64,000 nucleotides of DNA, taken from contig JBITNC010000001.1 of assembly GCA_050084985.1 (NCBI GenBank), positions 110,918,001 through 110,982,000 on the forward strand, in the 5' to 3' direction. The notes under the pieces are model-generated. The model saw only the letters and a list, made by a program, of their open reading frames with translations, had not been told where the DNA came from and ran no database searches. Positions within the stretch are counted from its first letter, which is position 1, and each line of letters begins with the position of its first letter. The stretch comes from Nageia nagi. Taxonomy: Eukaryota > Pinophyta. Position numbers and translations under genes: made by a program. Below, piece by piece: positions 24,100 through 37,148 of the stretch.

Positions 24100-25849
24100 T
24101 TCAACACCCTATCCATTCCTTCATTTAGTGTAACCAAGGTCATTCTCAATAGGTCAATTTGCCCAAGAATCTTTAATACATCAAACAAAGATACCTAGCT
24201 AGAGTCCTTTTCAATTCTTCAATAATATTGAAATTAGGAATAGGTTAAGGCTTACTATCTTTATCTATAAAATTTTGTTAGAAATATTGAGTATTGTTCC
24301 TCTTTTGGTGTCTGGTGAGTGAAGGGAATCATAATTTCTGGATGATCTAGTCACTAGCCTCATTAATTTTAGGTATATGTTTATCTTTTAGAATTGATAA
24401 TTTATGAGGCAAAACTTATTTTATAGGTGCTTTATCCTTAGAACTAGTAGTAACATCAATTTTCTTGATATCCATCAAATACTAGTTCTTTGGGGGTTCA
24501 AACTTTCTATCTTAGTAATTTTATACATATGGCCTCTTTGCATACCTTATCTCCACAGCAAAGACACTGACATCGAATGGAGCAAAATTCATCAAATTGA
24601 CATTTTGGCTTACATCATCAGTCATATCAAGAGGATGAATGCCTCCATTCCTTAATAAATATTCCTAATACTAATAGACAGGGTAGGATGTTTTCTTATG
24701 AGTTTCATTACAAGCTAGGGATAAGCTCATGACTTGTTTGAAAGAAGAGACTTGATCCATATTTTCTGCTAAGATGTGTTGATTTTGAAACTTTTCAATA
24801 GCTAGATATGAGAATATTCTAGTCTTATTATATCTACTCAAAAGAGTGATTTTATTAGCCATGTTTTGGCATAAGAATTTCAATTCTTAGATCTCATATT
24901 GTGTTGGTACTGCTTGATTTACTCTAGACTAAGGTGGAGCAAGTAAAGCTAAAGATTCTCTTGAAGTAGGCAAGGTTAGAGAAGATTGTTACATAAGAGG
25001 AGGAATACTAGCTAGAGGTGGGGTCATACAAATTCTTTGGGGGTTTAATACCTAATTTTGAGGTAATATTGGAAAGTATAGCATAGGCATTTAGCTCAAT
25101 AGCTTTCCTACAGAAATGACATAAGCTTCAACAAACATTACTTGCCTATAGATTTTCAAAAATATGTTAACATAAAAATTATGAATTTGCAATGAAAGAT
25201 ACAAAAGAAAAACTCTTAGGTAATACATCAATGCTTGAGATTGCTAAGGTTTAACTAACATCAAAACTCTTTTCCAAGACTTTTGGAACCTAATGTTGAA
25301 GTTTGAAATGTTCTCCTATTGATATCTCTTAATAGATGTGAATTGGGTTAACAAGGAGAAAGGATCTACTACTTCATTGAATTCTAAAATAAAGGGCTCA
25401 GCCAACTAGGCCAATGAAGTAATAGATCCACTAGCAAGGACTTGATACTAATCAAATATCATACCCTTAATTGACTATGCCAATAGTCTCACCATAACAT
25501 CTTTATGCTGAATATTATGAATCTTAGCTAGACTAGCTACATCCACATAGTGCTAATAAGTTGTTTCCTCTATTATTACATTAAACTCTGGTAAAGTTTT
25601 AAAAACACTAGCTAGGATATTATGTAAAGCAACTAATACTATGGGTACCCCATTATCCCATGTAGGATAGATATTTGGAGTTGTATTAGCCATGTTTAGA
25701 AGATAAAAAGGTACTAGTTTATAGGAAGTTACTAAAGTACTGATACTACTCAAAGATTTAGACTTGATTAGGGTCTTTCTCTTTGGAGTACCAAGTTCTT
25801 GAAATCTTGGAACTTCTTTTGCTACCTTAGATTTGGATCTTGTCCACAT
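24100..25849 (-). pseudogene. Element C gag
   Basis: The likely start is ATG at 25849 (MWTRSKSKVAKEVPRFQ), which resembles the M-x-TRS start of G1 gag; an internal ATG at 25693 (MANTTPNIYPTW) is an alternative. The capsid part reads YHYVDVASLAKIHNIQHKDV, FDQYQVLASGSITSLAQLAE and FSLLTQFTSIKRYQ, typical of the retrotransposon gag family. The downstream part (24100-25000) is badly broken and I could not find the zinc knuckle with confidence. Confidence 0.72.
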
Positions 25850-26954
25850 ACACTCTAATAGCAACACAAAACTATGGGTTCTAAAAATGAAATGATGACT
25901 ATAAAAGATCCACTTGTATACATACCACCACTCTTACTTTCAACAAAGTTGCTAATAAATTTTTGCATCCCACTAGGCATACCAAAATATATACTATTGA
26001 TTAAGATTATGTAAAAGCTTCACTCGCTACAATATCAGTAATAGTATATTATGAATAGATTATTTAAGATAACTTAATCTTCAGAGAAGGTTGGTTCCTT
26101 ATAAATTGGGCATAAACTATAAAGAACAAGTAACTAAAAAGGAGAAAGGATAAAATTATGAGGAATAAAATAAAGAGATAGAGTAATAAGGAATAAAGTA
26201 AGGGGGAAATCACTAGTTTAGTGTAGGCTTTCATAGTGTGTGAAACCTTGGTAAGAATCTAGTGTAGCAGCCATAGAGCAAGCCTTCACTCTCTTAATTA
26301 TTTCTCAGCATACATTTTACCATGTAGTAGACACAGTTATTCCAACACATTGTTGTTATTATTTAGGAAACATTCATTAATTCCCATAACATAACTAGAT
26401 TAAGAACAATTGTAACAAGTGTTGTGAAAGAAAGGTTAATATAATATCATATTGCTAAGGAAATAAAAGGTCTTCAAAAATAAATATAAAGGGAAATACT
26501 AGGGATTCCACCCTCTATCCATTATTACTACTTATATTTATGCAAAAAATAAAGTAACTCTAATGTAACTGAAAAGATCTAATAGGCATAAAAATGTCTC
26601 AATAGGTTGGATCTTGTTTTCTAAAATCTTCTTAATTAGTAGTTACATGTTTTGAATTTTTTTGACCTCTGGTGTCTTTCTCAAAATCTTCTATAATGGT
26701 TTGTAGCTCCAATAGGGTTCTTTGTAACTATTCCTACTTCTATGGAAGTAAAAATTTGTTTCTAAAGTTCCCAAATGCTACTCTAATGGTTTAAAAATAT
26801 TATGAGCTTTTTCAAGCATTTACTTATATATGTACTTCTCTTTCAAAGCTTTATGGTCATTCTGGAGATGTCAATTTGTATACCAGGCCCTTTTCTACTT
26901 ATTTCTTCTTTTGAGCTTTGTGTTGAATCAAACCAAAGTTATGAATGCTCTTTG
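25850..26954 (-). other. Element C leader, non-coding
   Basis: Between gag and the 5' LTR. There is no gene, and no primer binding site was recognised because the inner LTR boundary is unclear. Confidence 0.45.
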
Positions 26955-27495
26955 ATGACATCACTTATCTTGGGCTTGGTTGTAAGAACAAAAATGGGAT
27001 CTTCACTTTTCATGATGTTTCTTTAGGGTCATATTCTACTTTGTTTATTTATCCTTCATCTCATCTTCTCTAGGAGCTGCACATCCTCTTGATGTCATCA
27101 TATTTTTTATGGGTCACAATAAAAATGAAACTTTGTTACCCCACATGATGTCATCTCTCCTTAGACTTAGAAGAAAGAATCAAAAAGGACCTTTACACTC
27201 TGTAAACTCTTCTAATGACATCATCATCTCTTAGGTCCTATGATACAACAAAAATGAAATTTTGCTATTCTACATGATGTAATCTCTCCTTGATCTTGAA
27301 AAAAAGAATCAAAAAGAACATTCACACTTTGTAAACTCTTTTGATGACATCATCATCTCTTGGGTCCAATTATACTTAGCTTATTTTCATATAAAATACT
27401 TTAGAACATCCATAGCTACAAAAGGGTGTTTCAAATACATTGAATATTCTTCTAAAGGCTTCTTAAAAATGAAGATTTATATATAAGTATATACA
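26955..27495 (-). repeat. Element C 5' LTR with 129-bp sub-repeats
   Basis: The words TCATCTCTCCTTAGACTTAG (27151) and the related word at 27280 are 129 bp apart, the same spacing as in the left LTR. Older, diverged units are visible back to about 26955 (GATGACATCACTTATCTTGG). In element orientation it starts TGTATATACTTATATATAAA at 27495. Confidence 0.7.
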
Positions 27496-28036
27496 TATGA
27501 TGCACTAGTTATAGTTTTCACTAATCTTGATAACATATGATGGACCCAATTGTGAAGGAAATATCAAATGTAAAAAGTACCCATCCAAAAGAGTAAAACA
27601 CACTCATATAACTCCTTTTGGGCTGAAGGGAAAAGAAAGAGAGAAGTGGTTGAAAGATTAAAATAGTGTTGCAATGAATAAGAAGCATAGACATTTATAG
27701 TATAATACACTTTTATGTATTTATGAGGATGTCTTTTGGTGTATTTAAGCTATATGTGTATTTTATGTGATTCAATAGAGTTAGTTGTATAAAGATTATC
27801 ATTTTGATTAATAAGTATAACATTTATGAATTTGCAAGTAGAAAAAACTATGGGATGTTTACATTATTGTTATTCACTTGAAATATTTGAATATGTATGC
27901 AATTTTATGTTTTACATATCACATAGGTCTTATGTTGCTATATCTAGCTTTAGGATGTAATATATTTCTTATATTTACATTTCTTGTTGTATGCAAATTT
28001 TGATGAATTTTGCATTTCTTGCATTTTTCTTAAAAC
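27496..28036. other. Unassigned interval
   Basis: AT-rich, no recognised coding or repeat feature. It may be host DNA between elements or decayed copia sequence. Confidence 0.35.
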
Positions 28037-28254
28037 TTGATTCCAATAAGAAATGCATTTTTTTGTAATACCAATAATTATAATGATAGAAGATTCATGT
28101 CAAGACAAAGAAAGATGAAAGAAAATCAGGTCCACAAATTGACAAAGAGACCATCCCAAAGAATATATAATTGGATATCCCATAGTTGGTGTTCAGACAA
28201 GGAGGAAAATGGTAAGAATATTTTCCTTGTTGTCTAATATAAAACCTAAAAATA

Positions 28255-29750
28255 TTGCCAAGGAAATTCATGATGAAGGTTGCGTAAAGGTTATGAATAA
28301 AGAGTTAAATCAAATTGAGAAAAATAAGACTTAGGGGCTAGTGCCAAGACCTACAAATAAAAATGTTATTGGTACCAAATGGGTTTTTTGAAATAATTTA
28401 AATGAATATGGTTAGTTTATCATAAGTAAATACTAGTTTGCAAAGGTTATGCACATGTTAAAGGTATTAATTTTTAAGATACTTTTACACCCATATCCTA
28501 ATTAGAAGCAATAAGAATATTTCTTGCTTTAGTATTCTATAATAATTTCAAGGTTTATCAAATGGATATGAAGTCAACATTCCTAATTGGAAAACTTGAG
28601 GAAGAATTTTAAATTTAGAAACCATATGGTTTTCATATAGGAAATGATCCTAACATGGTGTGTAAATTAAAATAAATCACTATACAATTTGAAACAAGCA
28701 CCTTGAGCATGGTACTCAAGGTTGGATGATTATCTTCAACAATAGAGATTCAAAAAAGGTATGGTGGATAGTAATCTTTACATTAAATCTAAAATTGAAA
28801 ATTAAATTATTGTTGTGCTTTATATATATGATATTATTTTTGGGGGATACAAAGATGACTTATGTAAAGATTTTACAAATAAGATGCAAATAGAATTTAA
28901 AATGTCTATCATAGGTGAACTTGCATATTTTCTTGGATTGCAAGTAAGTCAATTGAAAAATGGTATCTTTATTTCATAAATCGAGTATGTAAAATAAAGG
29001 CTAAAAAAGTTTACTATGGATGATTGTAAACTAATAAGCACTCCCATGATGACAAGTTGCAAGTTGTTCAAGAATGAAAAATCTCCACCTATTGATCAAA
29101 CTATGTATAGGTCCTTGATTGGGAGCTTATTATACTTGATAACTACTAGACTTGACATATTATAGGTAGTATGTATTGTTGCACGATTTTAGGCTAATCC
29201 CAAGGAGACACATGTGATTGTAGTGAAAAGGATCTTTTGGTATCTCAAAGGTACAATGGATTATAGATTATGGTATCCCAAGGGAAAGGACTTTATACTC
29301 ATTACTTTTTTAGGTGCATATTGGGATAAGTATGTTGATGATAGGAAGAGTACTAATGGATGTGCATGTTACTTGGATGAAAATCTTATGGTATGGCATA
29401 GCAAGAAATAGGAATCAATATCTTTATCTATATCAAAAGTAGAGTATATATTAATGTCATCTTATTGTACACAAGTTTTGTGGATGAATCAAATGATGAA
29501 GAATATTGGTATTCATATCAATGAGATGATTTTGATCATGTGTGATAATATAAGTGTAATCAATATCTCAAAGAACTTGGTTATGCATTATTGAAGTAGA
29601 AAGTTACTGAAGAAGAGGTAAAATTAGATTTTGTTCCAACAATAGAGCAAGTAGTAGATATCTTTATCAAACTATTTCCCAAGGAATTATTTGAGTACTT
29701 GCATAAGAAATTGGTAGTGGTCACATTCAAAGCATTGACTAGCTTTTGAG
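28255..29750 (+). pseudogene. Copia reverse transcriptase-RNase H
   Basis: Readable motifs in order: VMNKELNQIEKNKTWGLVPR, NVIGTKWVF (fingers), VYQMDMKSTFLIG (D in QMDVK-type palm), VVLYIYDIIFGG where YVDDIIF is usual, so a catalytic Asp is lost, ELAYFLGLQVSQL, YRSLIGSLLYLITTRLDI, then RNase H with DRKSTNGCACYL, WHSKK and the CDNISVINISKN motif. The order RT then RNase H with no integrase after it is the copia arrangement. At least ten stops are present, many of them TAG or TAA at expected Gln or Trp positions. Confidence 0.9.
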
Positions 29751-29948
29751 ACCACATTCTTAGGGGGAATTTTTATCCTTCTTTATCCTTTTGCTCATGT
29801 TTATGATTTCTACTAAGTGTACTAATTTTTTTATGAGAATATTATAAATGGAATTAGTGGGAGTTTGCAACATCCCTTTGTACTTGTCAAAGTGGAAGAA
29901 GTTATAAGAAATTGTATGTATGTTGCCAACAATTCCAAAGGGAGAGAT

Positions 29949-32010
29949 TGTTGAGCAAGGTGCAATGATGGTGTTCTCATTATTGTCAACACATTTAGTG
30001 GATTTTTTAATGATTGTACAAAGGTATTCAATGATGTTGAGTATGTATCTAATGCTTAGTTGAAGTTGTTGCAAGTGATTTGTAAAAAGTTATCAAAATT
30101 TCCAAATATTGTAAAACTTGTAAAAGCTATAAGAAATTTGTTTGGATTCTAATTTAATATGTTTTATATATGTTTATACATGTTTAATTATCAAGTGAAT
30201 TTCATTCAACCCATTCTTGCAAAATTTTAAAACTTGTTACTATGTTGTGAAAATTACAAAATTTGTAAAAGTTGTCAAAACGGAGCAATTCTTGAAAATG
30301 TTAATCTTGTATTCCAATGGAATGTGTTGGATAACCTAACATATCATTTGAAGCCTCATTTTTTAGTTGAAAATGAATTTGCAACATTGGATCAATGTTG
30401 GTTGTAAGTTGGTAATATTTTGGATCCCTTAGCAATTTTATTGAAACAAGTCAATTTCGTTTTGGTGTATTATGATAGGATGGATTAGTGTGGAACATGT
30501 CATCATGTAAATAGTTGAACATGGTGTTTGAGGTTTGAAATAAATGTTTGGACCAATCATTTGTATTGTTAGTACTTGATTGGACAATTTTGCACATTTT
30601 GGGATAGTTGTAAAATTATCCCTAGAGGCCACTTTGAAGGTGGAATATTAAGAAAACCATGAAGGTTTAGATCGTGAAATTTTAATTGGGGGTATTTGGT
30701 ACTAATTTATACTTATTATTTAAATATAAAGAGAAACAAATATATTATTCAAAAATGGAATGAGTTGTAAAAAGATAATTTCTTATTTTTTCTTATTTTG
30801 ATTGTTGGAAAATCAACCCTGGTTACCACTTTACAAGTAGAATATTAAGAAAACCATGAGGAATTGGATCTTGAAATTTTTATTGAGGGTAATAATATAT
30901 ACTAAGAGCTTAATTTTTAAATTTTAATCTAAAAAATATTTTTATACAAAAATAGTGAGCATTGTAAAATGGCTATGAAGTATTTTTTCTCATTTTAGAT
31001 AATTTCATTTTTGTGACAGTTTTGCTCTCAAATGCTCAAATTCATATTTTCTAGTTTCCAAATTCTTCATTTAGGTATGTAATTATGAAAATATATTTAC
31101 TTCAATTTATGACATAAGAGAATAATGCTAGGTGGTATGTTTGTGTCATAAGAATATTTGGTTGGTGGAATATGATGAGTTACAAAATGAAGGAGTTACA
31201 TATAATGAGTTACAAATGACAAGTGGCATATGATAATTTTGTTCCATAAAGGAGTTACAAAATAAGGATTTATAAAATTGGTAGGTGACAAGTGTTAAGT
31301 GAGAATAAGGGAATTACATAAGGGAGTTACAAATGATAAGTGGCATATGAGAATATTATGTCATAAAGGAGTTACATAAAAAGGGAGTTACAAAAAGAAA
31401 AAGACTATTATAAAAAAAATGTTGATTAGAAAATTTGGATGATCTTTTTGAAATAAAGAGAGAGTGTGGTGGAGATAGTAAAATTATGGATGTTCCAATA
31501 AAGTTGTATATTATGAGACTAGTGTGTTTGTGACCATTAGGATGAATGGAAGAAGAGTTTATGCTAGACTACTCAAGGTCTTTGGAATGGCAATCAAATT
31601 TTTTACTATAGTATTTTGAGTTCATTGATTGGGTGCTTGTTGATAAAGGTTGGTTCTCCTTGCATTTGGTACTATAAAAGATTGGTCCAAGTGGATCCTT
31701 GGCTATAGGGGTTGGTGCTCATTATAGTTGGTGTTACAAAAGATTGAATTAGTTAGTGTTATTTCCTATTGTGGGTGTTGTAAAAATATTATTAGACCAA
31801 TTCATTTTACAACTAGATTTGGGTGGGAGCCCAAGCAATCAATTAGCATAGTGGTTTTTCCTACATCAAGTTTCCATTATAAATCTTATGTTATGTGGTG
31901 CATACTTTTGTGAATACATTTTTATTTTTGTAGTTACTTAAAATTTTAATTCACACTTATTCATCCCCCCTCTCATTATCATGTATAGTTCAATAGGAGT
32001 AGGTACATTT
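29949..32010 (+). repeat. Copia 3' LTR (right end approximate)
   Basis: It starts TGTTGAGC directly after the purine tract. Near the right end CACTTATTCATCCCCCCTCT (about 31952) resembles the end region of many copia LTRs. Internal duplications are visible: a segment around AGAATATTAAGAAAACCATG recurs 197 bp apart (about 30640 and 30837), and GAGTTACAAAATGA-like words recur between 31190 and 31400. No coding content; open frames here are chance. Confidence 0.55.
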
Positions 32011-32811
32011 TTTGTTTCATATGAATTTTTAGTTACCCAAAAGGCATACTTTGTTTTGGTGGCCTTTAAGTCCTATCTCAATTGAATATTATCTAATTAT
32101 TTACTTATTGTATACTAACATAAATAATATGTATCATTATTTATGTGTATATGATCTAATAAATGTATCACTAACAAATCCTTCTAGTATTGTAATTTAT
32201 AAAATATTGACAATCTATTCATACCTAAAAACATGTGTAAATTTAAACATTTAATTGAAAAAATAAATAAATTGATATATTACAAAGTATTTTTTCAAAT
32301 AAATAAACATATTGATATAATATTTTGTTAAATTTCACATTCAAGTAATTCATACTTGTGAACAATAACATATTTTGGGTAATTAGCAATACTTCATCAA
32401 AGGCTCTTTTTTAACTTTTTTCTTCACTTTCATGGCACTTTTCCAACCAATCAATAGGAGATGCATAATTGTGCATTACATTGTGATCAATCTCAACATT
32501 AAATTGTGATTTCATATTCCAAACTCATGGTCCAATGGTAAATAATTTCTATGGCCAAGGTATTCAATATTTTGTAAGTGTTTTGAATATCTTGTTGTGA
32601 TATTTTATGCATATCATGGACAGGCATGATAACCTTTTGTATGAAGGTCTATAATACATTTTTATTAGAGAATACATTCTCATATAGTAAAATAAAAATA
32701 AATATTTACAATATATTATTTTATTATACATGCAAATGAAATAAATATTATATATACATACCTAAATAAACACTAAGACTTGGATAATCATGTATATTCC
32801 TACATAGTATG
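32011..32811. other. Unassigned AT-rich interval
   Basis: No gene, repeat or RNA recognised. Confidence 0.4.
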
Positions 32812-33226
32812 TGTAGTCCCGAAATAATGCATATAATTATTTATAGGGATTAATTAATGCACTATTGGTATACTTATATTTTATTGATGAACATATATGA
32901 AATATGTCAATAACACATAATAGAAAAATACTTGTGTTTAATCATATCACATATTCATTCCATTAAGAGAAACATATATGAAACATAAGCATATATTCAT
33001 TTAATTACATGCTACTAACGGCTTAAGATAAGCAATATAATAGATGCAATAAAGAATATAATGATGAGTGAATGAAATAGTCATCAGATAGCAAATATAA
33101 TAATGTAACAAATGAATAATATATGTGCATAACATAGTGATATATCATGTGCTAGAATCTCTAGAGTCCTCCTCATATTTGTTTGCCTATAAATTTTAAG
33201 GTCATCAATTGATGCCTTTATCTATG
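32812..33226 (-). repeat. Element F 3' LTR, left part
   Basis: It aligns along its length with 59352-59770: both begin TGTAGTCYCRAAATAATGCA and share GCAATATAATAGATGCAATA and CATATATTCATTTAATT. Similarity is clear but with indels, so the element is old. The left part stops at the CTATG target site of G2. Confidence 0.88.
33222..33226. other. Left copy of the G2 target-site duplication (CTATG)
   Basis: CTATG immediately precedes the G2 3' LTR at 33227 and is repeated at 51083-51087. Confidence 0.95.
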
Positions 33227-34073
33227 TGTTGCAGTGAAAATAGAGCTGGAATGTAGAATAACATGAAATACAATTATTCTTATTTTTTCACTGAACTTCA
33301 AAGTATGTAAAATAGGTAGAAATGTTGTAATTATAAAGTGATATTGATTTTTAGCTCAAACTACAATTTGCCCTTGGAAGGGACTTTTACAAATGCCATT
33401 TGCCAAAATGAGGGTATTAGATCTTCATTATTTTTTATTTGCTTGCTTCTCTCCTTGATATGGACAACTTGTAAATCCTACACACATGCAAAAGACAATA
33501 ACATCAAAGCATCTATGTATGACATGTATTGAATTGAAACTAGCATAAAACAATAAAAGGTATGAGCTCACAAGATTTTGGCAGCATTACCCTACTTCAA
33601 AAATGGGTCAAGATCGGGTTCCTATTACTTTGTATTGGCTTGTATTTATAGATTTTGGGTGAGATGTTCCAAGGCTGGTAAGGGGAAGTGAAAAACCATC
33701 GTAGGTTGTAATTGACCCCCTCTATCCACATCATCTTGGAAGAATGAAACATTTCAACTTTCTCTCATTGTTTTGGTTTCTTGTTCAACTGTTACAGAGT
33801 CATCGGTAATTACTAGGTAGACACCGGTGATCATCTCAAAACATCGATGATTATTTTGGGTTGCTGGCGACTGGTTTTCAATTTTGTAACAATATTAAAA
33901 TGACTGCCAAATAGCCAATTTTACCTAAAAGAGTCATGTGACCACTCATTTTGCATGTACTTAATGAGAGCTATCTAATAATATGTTTTTTAAACCTATT
34001 TTTTATTGTCTCAAAGAGTTATGATTATTTCAATGTTTACTAGTCAAAAAAGGGACATTTTTAGGTGTCTACA
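33227..34073 (-). repeat. G2 3' LTR (847 bp)
   Basis: Plus strand TGTTGCAGTGAAAATAGAGC to TTTTTAGGTGTCTACA, so the element reads TGTAGACACC...CA. It has the same length as the 5' LTR. Differences from the 5' copy cluster around 33798-33890, where CG-containing ATCG words are concentrated. Confidence 0.96.
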
Positions 34074-34088
34074 TTTTGCCCCTTTTTG
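34074..34088 (-). other. G2 polypurine tract
   Basis: The minus strand reads CAAAAAGGGGCAAAA directly before the LTR start TGTAGACACC. This is where plus-strand DNA synthesis is primed. Confidence 0.9.
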
Positions 34089-34773
34089 AATTATCAACCG
34101 AAAATGCGGTTGATGATTTCAAAAATATAGAATGAGAAGCTTTGTCACTTGATTATTTATTTTTGCTTTGTTATGATATAATTTTTAACTCAATTTCTTA
34201 GATGAATCAAAATTTTGATTTATCAAATTACGATAAAATGTGTTTTCTTTTAACATTTGATGTAGTTTTGAAAACAAATTTGAATATACTTTAGAAGTGA
34301 CTAATTTCGGTATGACAATGTGTTGAGCTTGTGTGACAGTTGCATGACATTTCTATTATGTCATTTTGCATGTCTAAGCACACATGTACCGTATAAGTCT
34401 TCTTTAGTATATGAGTTTTGATGGTGTTGTCCTTTGTCCCAACAACGGGGTTTCAAGATGATCTCCTGTAACAATGATACATCACATTTTATCATATTTT
34501 GATTTTCTTGACCAATTTAAGGTTATTTAGAGAAATTTTTAATATTCTCATGACTATTCACAAATGTGGTGTTTTACTTCCAATCACCAGCATTTAGTGG
34601 CAGTCATCGACATCCATCCTCTAGTCATCAGCATTTCTCCATTGGATAAAAAAGAAAAAAATTTAACTTTTTCTTATTCATTTCTTTTTTAGCTGTCACT
34701 TTCATTATCTACCAGAACTAGTCTCTGTTACAATTTTGTTGATTTCCAGCTGTTGATATTTGTTACAATCATC

Positions 34774-37148
34774 ATGCCTCCACGTAGATGCTCCATTGGA
34801 TGTTCTTGACCTATCCGAGAAGAGGTAGGGTTTTGAAATAACTTTCTTTTCTATTTTTTGTTTATAATTTGTAATTTAGCCATTTAATTTCAAAATTGAA
34901 ATCATGAATGACATTTAAAAGTTATTTTGATTGTTTCTATCAAATAAAATTTGTAAATCATGTTTTTATTTATATTTTTTGTAAAAAAATTTATAATTTG
35001 GCCTCGATCACCGACCTAGGGTGAACGGATGACAGAGTCATCGACATTTGGAATGTGAACATCGATGACTGAGTCTTACCTATTAGAAATACCAGCATTT
35101 TAGTATGAAATGTCATTTTTTTAGCTGAACCTTTTTAACATTATACAAGTTCGAGACATCTTTGAGCCTCGAGGTAGATATCCCTTGATTCTATAGGAGG
35201 GTAGAGATTTTCTAGGTCCAATCGATCACACTTTTTTCAGGTCAATTGGTTTTGGAGTGGGTCCACACATGGGTCACATTCATTGGGAGTATCCTTTATT
35301 AGCTACATTGTTAGATAGATGGGACACAGTGACATGTACTTTTCATCTTCTGATAGGGGAGATGACTATCACAGTGGAGGATATACATAGATTGTATAGA
35401 CTTCTCATTCATGGACAAAGGACTTTACCTGTGGTGGATAGAATAGGAGCTTTACCTGCTATTTCTTATTTATATGGGGCCACTTGGGTTGATACTATTG
35501 TTTCTGAGATTATTTCAGGTGGCATCCGATACTACCAGTATTGGATGGAGGATCAATAGGGGGCGATCTATTTTTCCTACTTGATGGGTTTAGTACAGTG
35601 TTATGCTCTCCCTGATACTGGCAATGGGAGGTTTCCATGGTCATTATTGCAGATATGATATAGCATGGTATAGTGTATGCTTGGGCACCTATGTTGTTAG
35701 CTCAAATTTATAGAGAGCTATTCTTTTATTCTCAGGGGCATAGGGCCTCTTTATCTGTTATTGTCACCTTGTAGGCATGGGCTTATGAGCATATAGCTAT
35801 GGCTCATCCTCCAGGATTGCAAATGCCTAGGTTTGGTAGCCACTTGGATTACAAGGCTGGCATAGTCAGATGGCATGATGATTTTTATATTCACCCATCA
35901 AATGGAGTTCATCAAGATGTGAGTTATTATCATCACATGATTAGTCACTTGATTCTAGATCAAGTGAGATTTAGAACTTACCATTTGTATCCCATCTGGG
36001 GAGAGCTTGCAGCTGAGCTTACTGGTATTTGATAGCCATGTGTTTTGAGTGGTCATCAAGTAGATTTTTTGGAGTATTTTTATTTTGAGAGAGTGCACTA
36101 TCAGTTCATCTTAGTTCAAGATGTGCCTATACCATCAATGCCATAACAATGTGAGGGCACTATCTCAGTAGATGGTATACAGTTGTTGGTTTATGCAAAG
36201 CCTGATCCTACTCAGGAGGAGGGGTCACTGGAAGGTGACATCAAGGAGGATGATGTCAAGGTGTCTAAGTCATTTAGGGCCTGGTGGGAGGAGGGAGATG
36301 ATGGCCTATAGGGTGGATTGGAGGGTCGATGCATTCGTTAGTGCATCGATGTTATTGAGGAGTTGGGTGCAATAGTAGGAGAGGGAGAGGTAGGTGAGGA
36401 GCCTACAAGAGCAGAGGTTGTGAGAGAGGAGGCTATCGGTGACGAGGTTATGGTAGATGCTCCTAAGGAGGAGGCTACGGGTGTAGGTGAGGAGGAAGCT
36501 ACCCCAGAGGTTGCACATGAAGTCGAGGAGGCTCCTACTACATAGGTTCCTAGCATTGATACTTTGCTAGGAGATATTTATGAGCTGAGATACCAGTTGG
36601 CACAAGCCAACTCATGCATGTATAGGTCTAGGGCTGAGCAAGATAGATACAGATAGGAGAGAGATGAGGCTCGTTCCTCTTTACAGGGAGCTCAGGCTCA
36701 TCAATTAGGAGAAGCATCTACTTCTAGGGATGGTTCTTCAGTTTTCCATCATGGCATTTATCAGCAGCAAGATTTTTATAGTGGTATAGTATAGATGTGG
36801 CTGATAGGTGTTCCAACTTTTACTCCTAGGGATCACTATCCTATACCTCCAGATAGTTATATACCTATAGATATCTTAGCATATCAGATAGGTAGCAGTG
36901 CATAGGGCATAGTTGGATCTCCAAGTAGGACTCAGAGGTCATGAGGTTTTCCTAGCAGGAGTGGTACACCCTAGGCATCTCCCTTAGGTGTTGTTGGTTC
37001 ATTTGAGTTACAAGGAGCTCATCATCTAGGCAATCCTATAGGATCCATAGGCACTACTCCTCTAGGTCAGGGTACCAGAGAGACTAGTAGACGATGGAGG
37101 CGATCGAGTAGTCCTAGCGGACAAGGCAATGGTTGGGGTAGTCCTTGA
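34774..37148 (+). pseudogene. Antisense plant mobile domain (PMD) gene inside G2, probably two exons
   Basis: Encoded opposite to gag-pol. Exon 1 (34774-34824) would begin MPPRRCSIGCS and end REE before a GTAGGG donor at 34825. An AG acceptor at 35123-35124 after a T-tract rejoins in the same phase to LNLFNIIQVRDIF and RGRYPLIL. PMD core: GFGVGPHMGHIHWEYPLLAT, LLDRWDTVTCTFHL, IGEMTITVEDIHRL (35257-35559), then after a frameshift a second part (35799-36032). An acidic E/V/A-rich stretch (36363-36545), a short R/E/Q coiled segment (YRSRAEQDRY) and a tail with RRWRRSSSP end at TGA 37148, about 690 residues in all. Most stops are TAG where CAG is expected. The intron is inferred, not proven. PMD proteins are known both as cellular factors and as transposon passengers; the function here is unknown. 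Confidence 0.8.

Larger units (their letters stand above)
15758..27495 (-). mobile_element. Element C: degenerate Ty3/gypsy retrotransposon with unusual domain order
   Basis: Related LTR sequences with a 129-bp sub-repeat lie at both ends (15758-16100 and 26955-27495). Between them, on the minus strand, lie a leader (about 25850-26950), gag, protease, an RNase H-like domain, RT, RNase H, integrase, and a long extra region with coiled-coil coding potential. The RNase H-like domain upstream of RT is not the order seen in G1, G2 or F. Very many stops are present. The outer ends are approximate; TG/CA ends are visible only at the element 5' side of each LTR (16100 and 27495). No target-site duplication was found. 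Confidence 0.75.
28037..32010 (+). mobile_element. Ty1/copia retrotransposon, 5'-truncated
   Basis: A plus-strand RT and RNase H of copia type (28255-29750) is followed by a purine tract (29937-29948, AAAGGGAGAGAT) and an LTR-like region starting TGTTGAGC at 29949. Gag, protease and most of the integrase are missing or unrecognisable. The 3' limit is approximate. Confidence 0.75.

Noticed and set aside
29760-30632. Minus-strand frames in the copia 3' region
   Set aside because: They lie in the LTR and show no recognisable motif.
33338-33532. Small plus-strand ORF of 64 codons, repeated at 50347-50541
   Set aside because: It lies in both LTR copies of G2; its duplication comes from the LTR and it shows no family motif.
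36306-36556. Minus-strand Ser/Thr-rich frames
   Set aside because: They are shadows of the acidic E/V/A-rich part of the plus-strand PMD gene.
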